A DNA stretch of 64,000 bases from Lasiosphaeria ovina (taxonomy: Eukaryota > Ascomycota > Sordariomycetes > Sordariales > Lasiosphaeriaceae): positions 5,518,001-5,582,000 of the forward strand of contig JAULSN010000003.1 of NCBI GenBank assembly GCA_033439765.1, given 5' to 3'. This document shows positions 47,601 through 57,899 of the stretch, piece by piece. The notes beneath the pieces were generated by a model, which saw only the letters and a list, made by a program, of their open reading frames with translations, was not told the origin of the DNA and searched no databases. The translations under genes and the position numbers were made by a program. Each line of letters opens with the position of its first letter. The first letter of the stretch is position 1.

Positions 47601-50084
47601 GTGGAACTTTGCTAGGCTTTCGTAGGTGACGTCGAGGTGCGGAACATCGGAGAGCGTAATCTCATGTTGGTGATATCTTAGCCGCCCAATAGCCTCGAGC
47701 AGCAGGTGCTCGTAGTTCTGTATCCACTGCGAGATGCGACTTTGGTCTTTGGAGAAGCGGCTGTACAAGAACTTGACCTTGGCTGCTCCCTGGTTGATCA
47801 TCGCGCTGACCTCAAAGAGTGCGATGCGGCCGACATTCGGTCCGATATCCGACATCGGCGAGGCGAGCGTCCGGCCCGTGATTGGAAACTGCTCCATAAC
47901 CCCATTGTCGCGCTCCAGATGTTGTAAAGAGCCCGCGTAGCTGAAAATGATCTCGAAGGGCCAGTCATGTGAAAGGTCTGCTTTTTCGTAATCGTAGAAT
48001 CTAGAAGCAAAATATTGGGCACCCCTCGTTGGTATCGACCGCCGTATATCCTTGAGTCGCCGGAGGACGGCGATGAGGTCATCCGAAGTGTCGACCTTTT
48101 GGCTTATCGGACATAACGACGTAAACCACCCGACAGTCTCTGAGATGTCAATCTCGGTATTCCAAGGCTCTCTCCCGTGCTCCTGGTTCCACACGACCGG
48201 GACTGATCGGTCGTGAAATGTTTGGGCGAAAGATAGCATGAGGGCGGCGAGATAAATATCCACACAATCGGTCCTGAAGACAAGGTTGCATGACGTCTGT
48301 AATATTGAGGTGAGCTCGGGGCTCAGCGAAAAGCTAACCTCGAGAGCATCGCCATAGGTGTTTGGGGTCCCTTGCAGGCCCCAGTAATCATAGTCGCCCG
48401 GTTGGACGGGAAATGGCAGGAGATCTTGCGGCTCCCGCCCTTGCGCGTCGGCTTTCTGGACGTCTACCCAGTTGTGGAAAGGCATGGACTTCTGTGACAG
48501 CAAGTTCCCGTTCTCCAACATTTCGTCGAGGTCGTGGATGATGATGCGCCATGAGGGAAGGTCGACGGCGAGATGGTGTGCCGCAAGATAGACCATCTGC
48601 TGGCCGTCGTGGGTGGTGAGATAGTCGACAGCAAACACGGGGCCGTTCTCAATGTCGATCGAGTATTGCGTCTTTTCGAGGATATCTTCCAGTTCCCGGT
48701 CAGACCTTATCGCGCTGTGACAGAGGGAATAAGAGCCCGCCACCTCTGGCAGTATCCTCTGGGACCATCCAGCCATACCGCGACTGAAGCGCGACCGTAG
48801 CATGGGATGGTGGCCGACGACAGCTTCTATCGCGGCGGTGATGCTCTCAAACGTGAAGTGCTTCTTGAAGCGGAGGAGCATGCTCTGGTTAAAGCGATAG
48901 CTCCCCTCGCCACCCGTCCTGAGGTCGAGATCACCCCCCATGGCCGTCTTGAAGTAGAGATGCTGCATCGGGGACAGGTCGAAGGAGTCCAACGTCTCCT
49001 CGTCCCATTTTTGCGACATGGCACCTCGCGATGCCGCAAGCGCGGCGAGCTCGGATAATGTAGTCGAGCCGAGCACCTCGGCGGCGCTCAAGTAGATGGA
49101 TTCGTGCTTGCAACGCGCTACCAATTCGATGGCCGTCATCTCGTCCCCGCCGAGTTGGCAGAATGTGAAGTTTACGCCGATTTGGCCCGGCGGGACATCC
49201 AAGACCTTGCTTGCCAGTATCTGCAGCGACTTCTCCATGGCCGTCTGCGGGAGCTCGAGCATCTCGTGGCTACCCAGGCCCGTGGCTTGTTGATAGATGT
49301 CCTCGTTGATGTTCTGGGCCCACGTGCGAAGACGGCGGATGTCGACCTCGCCCGACTCAGTGAGGGGCATCACGTCCAGCACGATCCAGATATCCGGCAC
49401 GGCTTCGGACGGAAGGGCGGCCTCGGCGGTCTGCCTGAGGACGGCGACCTGGGTCCCGGCGAAGAGAGACTGAGACTGGGGGATGAGGTTGATGGCGGGA
49501 GGGCTGTCTTCGGCGGACGGCAGGGCCCCCGAGAGGGTGAGGAGGGCGACCAGCTTGCCCTCGAGCAGGCCGGCCTTTGGGCGCACGGTGGCTATCCGGT
49601 CGACGGCCGTTTGCGTGCCGAGCGCCTGCTCGATATCTGTTCTCTGCACGATCTGTGAGCCGGAGCTGGACTGGCTCGAGTTGCGCGAATGGCTCCCCTT
49701 GGCTTCGGATCGGGCGGAGAGGCGGCTGGCTTTGTGAATCTCGAGGGGCGCAATCATGACGGGCTCGAGCGTCTCTGCGTACTGTGACTGACGGGCACAG
49801 GGCGAGATGCAGGTCTGGAGCTCGGCGATGGTCGAGCAGCGGAGAATGTCGCGTATCTTGACGTCAATACCAACGTCCATGCAGGCCTTTCTGAGCACGG
49901 CAGCGCTCTTCTCGTCGCCTCCCAATTCCCTGAACGACTCGTGCACGCGTATGTTTCCCTGGTCGACGTCGAGTACCTGGGCCATGGCGACTAGGAACCT
50001 GCTATCGATCGATTCATCCTCCAGAAGCAGCCACGATGTCGAAGCGTCGATGCGCGGGGCGGCGAACCTCGGGGCGGCGTCCAT
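41661..50084 (-). CDS. NRPS-like megaprotein with degenerate carrier, adenylation and condensation sites
   Basis: Exons 47139-50084, 45945-47092 and 41661-45894 encode 2,775 aa with no internal stop. Domains in order are: carrier-like T1 (about 28-95), adenylation C-terminal subdomain (about 160-260), T2 (285-350), epimerization-like E (360-790), condensation C1 (about 850-1290), adenylation A (1300-1800), T3 (1840-1900), condensation C2 (about 1940-2375), T4 (2410-2490) and a disordered Ser-rich tail to 2775. T1, T2 and T3 read GGDE (58, 315 and 1867 where the pantetheinylated Ser should be); T4 reads LWGSLI. The A3 loop is FVPTSSSEARG instead of SGTTG-type, A7 is FKTGHR instead of RTGD, and the first A10 Lys is Glu246. 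C1 reads STALCDS and C2 TKAQYDD in place of HHxxxDG. The E domain keeps HHLAVDLPSW. As a classical peptide synthetase it should be inactive. A structural, binding or regulatory role is inference. Confidence 0.88.
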
Positions 50085-53000
50085 GCTGACTAGGCAGCGT
50101 CGGAGGCGGACCACACGCAAACACGCAAAACACACACACGAAAGGATGAAACGCAAACGACTGATGGGTATGGAAAAAGAAAGGCAGCCTGAGAAGCTTC
50201 TCAGGCGCTGGGCCGCATGGCACAGCAGGCAGTTGGCACGAGGTTCACGGGTCGAAAACACTGTGGCAAGACCATGGGGAGCGAGTGCCGGGTTTCGAGG
50301 GGGGGGTATGGTACATACAGGACGAGTCCGTAAGGGAATAAGGGGGGCAAAACGAGAGAGGGGGGAGGTGTGGGAGAGGAAAACCAGAAGGGACAACGGC
50401 GGCCAGAGAGTGTATCAGAAAGTGCTGGCCGCAGGGTTGCAGGCCGACGGATGCGCGAACCAGATGGACTCGACGTCCGCGCCGCACCGAGAGCCTTGGC
50501 AGCCGGCGATGAGTGAGCTTTGCCCAAGGGGCCGAAAGGGCAGGACAGCGACACGAGGGCGTGCACGCGGTGACGGCGAGTGGGCCAGAAAGACGGGGAG
50601 CCTTGCGTGGCTCCCGTCATCAAAGCCTCGCGGCCAATCAGGACCACACATGGCCGAGCTCTGCCGCGCAGCCGCAGGAGACTTTTTGGCTGATCGCCAG
50701 ATCTGGGCTGGACTTTTCGTTGCACAGTTGCACTAGCAGCACCTCCCTCTGGAGTCTGCGCACCTAGGTTGGCACCCACCACCGCCTACCACCGCCCGCC
50801 AGCCATTCATCAAAGGCTTTCCAGGCTTGCTGCGAAGGATGCCAGTGTGTGGTGCGCGACATGCACGACAGGCCGCAAAGGATCAAGTGTGTTTTCGCTG
50901 CGTCGAGATTTGCTTGCAGTTTGCATGCCCGGGCCTGGGGGCTAACAAGCTAAGGTAAGGAGGGCAGTTATTAGTCTGTCGCGGGATGGAGCCAGGCTTG
51001 CGTCCAGCGTGCTAGCAGCAACCAGGTCGCCCCAACCGATGCCACTCTCGAGTCTCACTCGCGGGCTCTACTGCGTACGTAACTACCAGTGCAACGGCAA
51101 CGCAGCCGCAGCAGATAAACAACCGCCATCGTATCGTCGTGTGTGAGATAGACTGGCAGTGGGAAACTTACCGTAGCAGGGAACTGAGACCTAGACTGCC
51201 GCTGCTCCACCCCAGGGGCAATGGCGAAGAAGGGACTGTACGGTATGGAGCACATCCATTCTTACAGTTCCCGGGGCCGTCCGCTCTGCGATGATGCGGC
51301 AATGCTGCGGCGGCGCGATGCAGGAACTGAGTCTAGATGGCTGCGGCAGCACGCCCTGGTAGCGAGCTGAGTGCAAGCCAAGCTTCGGGGTCGGACGAGC
51401 GAGGAGCAGCTGCAAAATTTCCGACCACTCGAGCGTCTGCAGGCGCGACGCAACATGGAAAGCTTTGCTTGGTGGAGTGTGGGCAGCCACTCAGTTGGAG
51501 TTGGGATGGAAGCTGCGTTGCAGGCAGCTGCCAACTTCACGGTGCCAAGCCTGCCTGGCTCGTTCCTGCCCCTGAGGAGGTGGTTGTGCAATGTGGGCGG
51601 GCGAGGACCTGAGTGGGGAACGCTGCTGCAGGAAGATTCCACTTTGGTGGCTGAGGGTTAGGCTGCGCATTTTTTGTGAAAGCCCTTTTTGTACAAGCTT
51701 CATAAGCTTTAAAAAGAAGTCGACCATTCCCGGCCAGGCGTAGCGCCCAGCGGCGGGCGGCAGTTTCAATTGTCGACCCAATGGATCCCACAAATGTTTC
51801 CAGGTTCCCAGGGAATTCCCGAGGGCCGTGCCTGGGGGAATGAACAATCCCCGCTTGGCACTTGCACATCCCGTCGTCATCCCCGCCAGGATCGGACCCG
51901 AGGGGTGAGCGGCCGATCTGGATTCCCCTTCCAATTGAGGTGAGGGCCAGACAAAGAAAATGAGCGGCTCCGACTTCAAACAATAGATTTCGGTGGGAGC
52001 CAACGTTTCTCTCTTGCGCTCAATGTTTTTGCTCGTGTTTTGGTGGATTACGCGCTGTGAATGCGGCAGTCTAGGCAACTGTCTTGTTCGTTGATCGGCG
52101 GATTTTCAGACTCTCTGTGGAAAACCCCCCGTGGCCCCCGCACTTCCATGATGGCAAATCTCGCGCGACCAGGCTTCAAATGCCTTGGTAGCCCAGAAAG
52201 GAAGGACGTTGTTCGACCTTTTATCTCTCGTCCCAAAACTCCCGCCCATCCTACGTTCCAGTCCCGCGGGATGAGTTTGAGGTGCCGTGGATTGCTGGAA
52301 CGTGGTCGCAATTTCAGGGCAGTTATGTCGGGATTGTTCCCAAGGTCTCGGGCCTTCAGGCACCCACAACATCTAGATTCCGCCGTTACACCAAAGACGT
52401 CGGTACCGCCACATCATCATCCGCCCGACGGGCTTTCCGGTTTGCATGTTCCTACTTTCTGCTCCGGTAATAATCCGCATCACTCGTCGATCTCGATTAT
52501 CTGTGTCGTTTTGTCGTCTGTTGTGGTGCGTCAGCGCCCGGTATTCCGAGTGCGGTGCGGACTGCGCATTCGGCGCCCCCACTGTCAGACTCCCCACCAG
52601 AGCGTCGTCACCTGCCCGGCCAAAAATGGAGCCGCCGGGATGCTCCAAGCCCGCCCGAAAGCCCGCCTAGAAACCTTGTGGTCCAATTCCCCGATGCCTG
52701 CAACTTGGAAGGCGACTACCTACATAAACCACCGAGTGTGATGAAAGTTCGAATTCATGCACGAGCTGGAACACTTCTCTAAACGGCAACCTTTTGCGTA
52801 AGACTCTGTATTCATTCTTTCGTAGAGAGAGAGTTGATGATTTCTGCCTGGAGGTTTTCGCTGCCTCTTAGCTCAAAATGTTCGAGTCGAACGGCTACTG
52901 CACCTCGCCACGCTCAAACGAGCAGCCTCAGCGTTTGTTCAACCGCCAGCGGTAGGTACGATGTTGCATCGCTCCCCCAAGGCCATGGGACCGACAGCCA

Positions 53001-53252
53001 GCCGGCGCTCCAGCATGTGGATTCCGGTACCTAGCCTAATGCGGGGTGAGCCGAACGGCGGACTGCCCCGGAACCGAGACCTCAACCCCACCTCGTTCCA
53101 CAGGCCCCATCACATTCTGCGCGCCGAGCAAAGCGCTTCGGGCCTTGCCCGACCCTGACAAAACCCAACACACAGACCTCCACGACTCCCGTAACCGATT
53201 CCTCAATTCTCCACCCGATAACCATCCGCAGCAGTCCTAGTTACCATCAATT
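50085..53252. other. Intergenic, upstream of the NRPS-like gene
   Basis: About 3.2 kb with no convincing gene; frames such as the minus strand at 51491-52078 look like chance. It should contain the NRPS-like promoter. An unusually long upstream region is compatible with complex regulation, but no site can be named. Confidence 0.45.
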
Positions 53253-53326
53253 GGTCGGATGGTGTAGTTGGTTATCACGTCAGTCTAACACACTGAAGGT
53301 CTCCGGTTCAAGCCCGGGTCTGATCA
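53253..53326 (+). tRNA. tRNA-Val (anticodon AAC)
   Basis: The cloverleaf folds completely. The acceptor GGTCGGA pairs with TCTGATC (two G-U pairs), discriminator A. The D arm is GTG...CAC, the anticodon stem TCAGT/ACTGA encloses the loop CTAACAC (anticodon AAC), the variable loop is AGGTC, and the T arm is TCCGG-TTCAAGC-CCGGG. There is no intron. A run of five T (53339-53343) downstream fits RNA polymerase III termination. Confidence 0.95.
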
Positions 53327-53699
53327 AATGAGCTTCTCTTTTTGGGCGACGCCCATATCCCTTTTTGCCACCTCACCACTTTGTTCTCCACTCTGTCGCT
53401 TTTTCTCTCGCCATCGTTATTTACCTGGGTTAGCAGCCTGCAAATATCTTGCTGAGAAATGACACATTCTGGTTTCTTGTTAACAGCTAATTTTGTTCAG
53501 AACAAATCTTAACCTAGGATTAGAAGGGAAACCTTCAACTTCACATGGCGGTAAAAGACCAGTTGCTTGAGGTTGGACATTTCCCTTGTTCGCTTGTATC
53601 TCATACTATAATACAAATCACATAGAAAAGAGATGATTAAATCTTCTCCCCATTTCAACCCCCCCCCGGGGGGGAATCTTTGAGTCACAAACTTAATAT
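53327..53699. other. Intergenic with a C9G7 palindrome
   Basis: No gene. A run of nine C followed by seven G at 53659-53674 forms a perfect GC hairpin without a loop; it could also be a site of sequencing or assembly error. Confidence 0.6.
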
Positions 53700-54074
53700 C
53701 TATCTTTCAGCTGACAGTTTGTGATACTCAACTACGCACTGATCACAGCGATAGTGGCCGCAGTAAGGACACGCCACTGTGGTACCAACCGCACTGAGTG
53801 AATCACCGCAATTGTGGCAAACCCACACACATATAAGACGACCCAACTTCTGCTTTGATCTCATATTCTTCTTCCTTTTGCTTGGACTCTGTTCGGGCAC
53901 CGGCTCAGCTTCGCCATGGATAGTCAGGTCTGGCGGCTCTTCCACCCTGACTTCCGGGGCTTGTTCTGATATGTGCACTCTTTTGAACAGCTGTAACTCT
54001 CGGGTCTTCAGGTAGAGAAGTTCTTGGAGCTTAGTTCCTTGGTTATCGGAAGTGTTGTCAGTGTTGGAGGCCAT
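53700..54074 (-). CDS. Small zinc-ribbon-like protein
   Basis: A 124-aa frame starts at ATG 54074. The N-terminal half is polar and helical, followed by a basic patch KRKKNMRSKQK. The C-terminal 45 residues hold three Cys pairs in WVCHNCG, ACPYCGHYRCDQC, which looks like a zinc ribbon. I do not recognise a named family. It starts 55 bp after the stop of the upstream HeLo-like/ubiquitin-like gene on the same strand. It could be a separate gene or a 3' exon group of that gene; the upstream gene also ends in a CPRC motif. No splice joining the two is obvious. Confidence 0.55.
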   Translation of the reverse strand: MASNTDNTSDNQGTKLQELLYLKTRELQLFKRVHISEQAPEVRVEEPPDLTIHGEAEPVPEQSPSKRKKNMRSKQKLGRLICVWVCHNCGDSLSAVGTTVACPYCGHYRCDQCVVEYHKLSAER

Positions 54075-54129
54075 CCTTGTTGCGAGCTCACGGTACCCGG
54101 TCCAGCATCCATATGTCGGGCTGAACAAG

Positions 54130-55742
54130 TCAGTATTCGGGTGGTAACTGAGGCGATAATGGACAGGGGATGGCAACAGACCACTCGACGAGCTCCACAA
54201 TACCGTCGTTTCCTCGGGAATCCAACGCGCTCTGGCAACGTGGGCAAAACTTCAGCCCCACGCTTGCCGTGTCATCTGCTGCCGTCTGCAGGGACATGAC
54301 GAGCTCCGCGCAAGGTTGCAGCTCCTTGTACCAGCCTGTCTGGTCTTTGGGCAACGTCATATGGTATGGCCTCTTCCGGCTGTGCAAGACCTTGTATTGT
54401 CCGACATTGACGAATCGCTCTCCAGGACGTTGTCCAAACTCCGTACGAAGATATGCCTCGAAGACCTACGTCAGATTGGTAACAGGGTTAGCCAAGTACA
54501 AAAATTTCTCGATTAATGTCATGGAATTAGATAGCCCAAGTTGAGATGCCGCAACTTACGTTCCAATGGCGAGCCATGCTGTACTGAAGCCTGTAGGTGT
54601 TGCCCAACATATCCTCAAAGTGCACACAATCCGTTGGAAGCAGCATAATACTCCTCGGGACGCGCTGGAACGCCTGCGCTGCCTTGAGCAAGATGTAGAC
54701 AATGCACCCCCTTCAAAGTCACTGGTTAGTTGGCACATCGAATAATCGGGACATGACGAGGTTAAACACCACCCACAAGAAATAGTCGCAGATTCTAGAA
54801 AACCCCATGAGAACCATGGAGAGCTGTGGCTCGGGGGAATCGGTTCCAGGCGAGGTTTGTAGGGGCCAGGCGGTGCGCATGATATGGTGATCCAGCCTTT
54901 GAATATCCACTCGCATTTGTTGAAGCTCCGTGCCTTGAGATCGCACCAAGGTCCCGGTTGCAAGCTGCTCCTGCAAAGCAAAATTCGGCTGCATTGCCGA
55001 CCTAGAAGCAATGTTAAGCATGCGACGCTCGACCTCCTGTATGTCGACTTTAAGTTCTCGGAGACTTGAGCTTTGGGAGTTAATAACGATATCTGACGCT
55101 GACTGTCTCTGCAGGGAGATATTCTGTAGCATTCTAGACGGAGACGCAGAGCATTGTGAGCTTCAATAATGTGGGGGTTTATTAATGGTCGGGGAGTGGT
55201 CAGTCTCACAGATTGAGGATATCGAGTAGAAACTGGATCCTGGACCGGACGGCGTCCACGTTCTGACTGATTTCGGCGAGCGTGTCCTTTCGGAGTGGGT
55301 AGATCGATCTCTTCACGGCCCGGTTCAGGCGCTTCCGGATGGAGAGGGCAGATACACCGCGCGCATTTGCCTCACCACCTGTCTCAGCGCCGGTTGCGGT
55401 CGAGGTTGGTACTGCGTCATCAGATCGTGTCGGGGTTTCCCCTCCACATCTCTCTAGATAGTCCAGCAGCTTCGATAAGCCAGTAGAGCATTGTGCGACA
55501 GTGTCCTCGAGCTGCCGCAATATCTCGGCCCTGTTATTGGAAACGAATGGCTCAATGCCCTCGAGGGCACTTCCGAGAAGAGCAAGAGAAGATTGGAGGC
55601 CTTCCAGTTTTGCGAAGACCTCCTTGGCGTCTTTGTCAAAGTCGCGATAGGCAGAGACGTACTGCTTGAGGCCTTTGCATATATCGATACCGAGACTCAC
55701 AAAGCTTGCTACGCCACTGGCGATGGAGATGGGGTCTGCCAT
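54130..55742 (-). CDS. HeLo-like N-terminal domain plus ubiquitin-like domain protein
   Basis: Exons 55210-55742, 54777-55133, 54560-54710 and 54130-54465 encode 458 aa. The start MADPISIASGVASFVSLGIDICKG, with the following helices, is typical of the fungal HeLo-like/STAND N-terminal domain found on NLR-type proteins (about residues 1-110). A linker with a basic patch leads to a coiled-coil-like segment (about 180-250) and a hydrophobic stretch (about 280-305). A ubiquitin-like domain follows, of the kind that reads H-FED-LG-TYRL and ends in TEFGQRPGERFVNVGQYKVL. The C-terminus has one CPRC pair. There is no NTPase or repeat domain, so it would be a signalling adaptor or executor rather than a receptor, which is inference. 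HeLo-like domains in other fungal proteins act at membranes in cell death. Confidence 0.78.
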
Positions 55743-56309
55743 GTTGGACTGCTTTGGCGAACGAACGAGACTTGTCGCACAGGTGTGGGATTTCTAATTA
55801 ACGGGATGGAGACAGGCGGACGAGGTGAAATCCCGAGAAGGCTTTGCAACCTATCTCCTCACCTGTGCGGTTGCTCAGCCCCATTATGGCTCATTCAAGG
55901 CTTTCTCAACACACCACCCCGAATCGACGTGGGAAGGCCTGATTGGCGAAGGCAACGGCCGAATCACATCGCATCAATTCTAGAAATTTTTAACAGCAGA
56001 TTAGCGAAACTCTGGAGTGGATAGATGCCATAATTCCACATGTTCGAACCTATCCTTAAGAGCTGGACATCATCAACCTCAGTCCTCAGCCGCACAGTCA
56101 CGTGTACCACCGCCACTCGCCCCTCAACCTCTCGACCTGCTCCGGCAACCCAACCCTCAGGTGTGATGCCTCCTCACCGGCCAGGCAGCGCCGCCAAAGC
56201 AACCCGCTTTCAGTCGATCCGCCACAACATCCAATGAATGCACTGGGCTGATCGCTGAGGCCGGCGAACATCAACAAGTGACTGCTCGATTAACCCGAAG
56301 ACTGAAGAG
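55743..56309. promoter_or_regulatory. Divergent upstream region
   Basis: Between the HeLo-like gene (minus) and the repeat protein (plus). No additional gene is seen. A shared promoter is positional inference. Confidence 0.35.
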
Positions 56310-57068
56310 ATGCCTGCACCTTCCCCGCCGCTCTCGGTGGCCGACCGCCTTGCCCGAGCAATGGGGCTTGGCCCGGAATCACAGCGCAATGCCGAGATAG
56401 AAACGAACCCCATCTCTGTAGCCGACCGTCTCGCCATCGCGATGGGCCGGAAGAGCAAGGACAAGAAAGGGAAGGCCAAAGCCGCACCCGCCGCCAAATC
56501 GACTGCATCGTCGAAACCGCCTCCAGCAGCAAAGCCTCAGCCCCCACAGGGGCCCCGCGAGCTGCACAGCGTCGCCCTGCGACCGCACGTCGAAATGGAT
56601 CCCGAGCAGCACCCCATCGTGATCATGCAGGAACTCCTGGGCCAGGCCCCCCTCCGCCCGCACGTCGAGCTGGATCCAGACCAGCACCCCGTAGCCATCA
56701 CTCCAGAGCTGGTGGGCGACGCCGTCCGGCCGCCAGTCGTCGAGCTAGATCCCGACCAGCATCCCGTCGCAGTCCTACCCGAGCTCCCCGCCCAGATCCC
56801 CCAAAGCAAGATTCCACCAGCAGCAGCGGTGATCGAAATAATCGACTCTACACAAGCCCACCACCCCGGGTCAGTCAAGCAGGACCTCGACCCCACCCCA
56901 TTCGCCGTCGAGCTGTCGGGGTACTCGCCGCAGCACGGCGGGGACGTGTCGGTCTCGGAGCTGGTCGAGCGGCAGGCGCGGATCCGGGAGCGGCGGCGGC
57001 GGCTGCTGGAGCTGGAGCAGCTCGAGCAGGAGGAGGAGGAGATCCGGCGGCGGCTTGCGGCTGTGTGA
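56310..57068 (+). CDS. Uncharacterised repeat protein with C-terminal coiled coil
   Basis: This is a 252-aa single frame. Two copies of an ISVADRLAIAMG-like helix occupy residues 8-20 and 35-47. A Lys/Ala/Pro-rich linker leads to three copies of a repeat of the form RPHVELDPDQHPVAITPEL (about 90-160). The C-terminus (about 218-250) is a charged coiled coil, RERRRRLLELEQLEQEEEE. No family is recognised. The repeats differ at several codons, so they are older than the 27-bp duplication in the gene at 39.4 kb. Single-exon structure and GC-rich codon use match the neighbours. Confidence 0.65.
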   Translation: MPAPSPPLSVADRLARAMGLGPESQRNAEIETNPISVADRLAIAMGRKSKDKKGKAKAAPAAKSTASSKPPPAAKPQPPQGPRELHSVALRPHVEMDPEQHPIVIMQELLGQAPLRPHVELDPDQHPVAITPELVGDAVRPPVVELDPDQHPVAVLPELPAQIPQSKIPPAAAVIEIIDSTQAHHPGSVKQDLDPTPFAVELSGYSPQHGGDVSVSELVERQARIRERRRRLLELEQLEQEEEEIRRRLAAV

Positions 57069-57087
57069 ATGAATGAATGAATGAATG
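57065..57087. repeat. (GAAT)n microsatellite overlapping a stop codon
   Basis: Five GAAT units begin at the last codon of the repeat protein. Slippage here would not change the protein because TGA precedes most of the run. Confidence 0.85.
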
Positions 57088-57899
57088 ATTCGGTTGGCAT
57101 TTGAGGCGGTTGGTCGATTCGGGTGGAGAGTTAATTTTGTGCTAGTGATTGCTAGGTCTAGTCGAGCTGGGCTGGGTTGATACCATGGCGGGAGGAATGA
57201 TCGATCGATCGGTATTTGAGTTGGAAATAATGGAAGCCTCAAAGAGTGGAAACTGCCAAAGTTTGGAGAAAGGTCGACGTACTTGATTTAATTATTTCTT
57301 AGTTGATGAACGGGTAATCAACAAAGTGGCGACTCAACTCTTGGGGAAAGTGAGCGTGGACCCGGTGCGGTTCATGGTTGGGAGCGCCTCTTGGTATGGT
57401 GTATCAGTAATGACGTTCAAAATTACATGAGTGATTTTCTTGGAAATACGGCGACTGATGCAAGGCGTAATTTCTATTTAGTATGTAATTACCGGTTCAA
57501 TAAAGAGGTATTTGGGCTATTTGAGCTGCTTCAGCTCAAAATTGCTCATGGTTTTGCCGATCTTCAAGTTAGGGATATCACAGGCCGGACTGGTACTAGA
57601 TAGTACTTGAGCAGTCAGATAGAAAACTGCAAATGGCAACACAAAATGTAACTTTCCTACTTGTTCAGGCCACAAGTACCGTCACGTTCCAAAGGAAGCC
57701 CGACAGTGATATTACATGTCAATTAGTGCTACTCTGTATTCACAAACCTAACCAACGAGACCCCCTAACAACACAATACCGTCGACAATTGTTGCCATGG
57801 TTTTGAGAAAAGAAACTACTCGTTACGGATCATACAGACTAATTTTCCTGCTCCATCCTCAAAGCCAAACAATCATAAAGTCATATGCGACTCCACCGT
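57069..57899. other. Convergent intergenic region
   Basis: An AT-richer 3' region between two convergent genes. A small plus-strand frame at 57391-57603 has no support. Confidence 0.5.

Noticed and set aside
35710..50084. Possible secondary-metabolite cluster of MFS transporter plus NRPS-like gene, with the P450 and laccase further off
   Set aside because: The NRPS-like protein appears catalytically dead, the genes between are housekeeping or orphan, and the P450 is about 39 kb away; proximity alone is not evidence.
51491..52078. 195-codon minus-strand ORF upstream of the NRPS-like gene
   Set aside because: No domain and no splice partners; overlapping frames are similar in quality.
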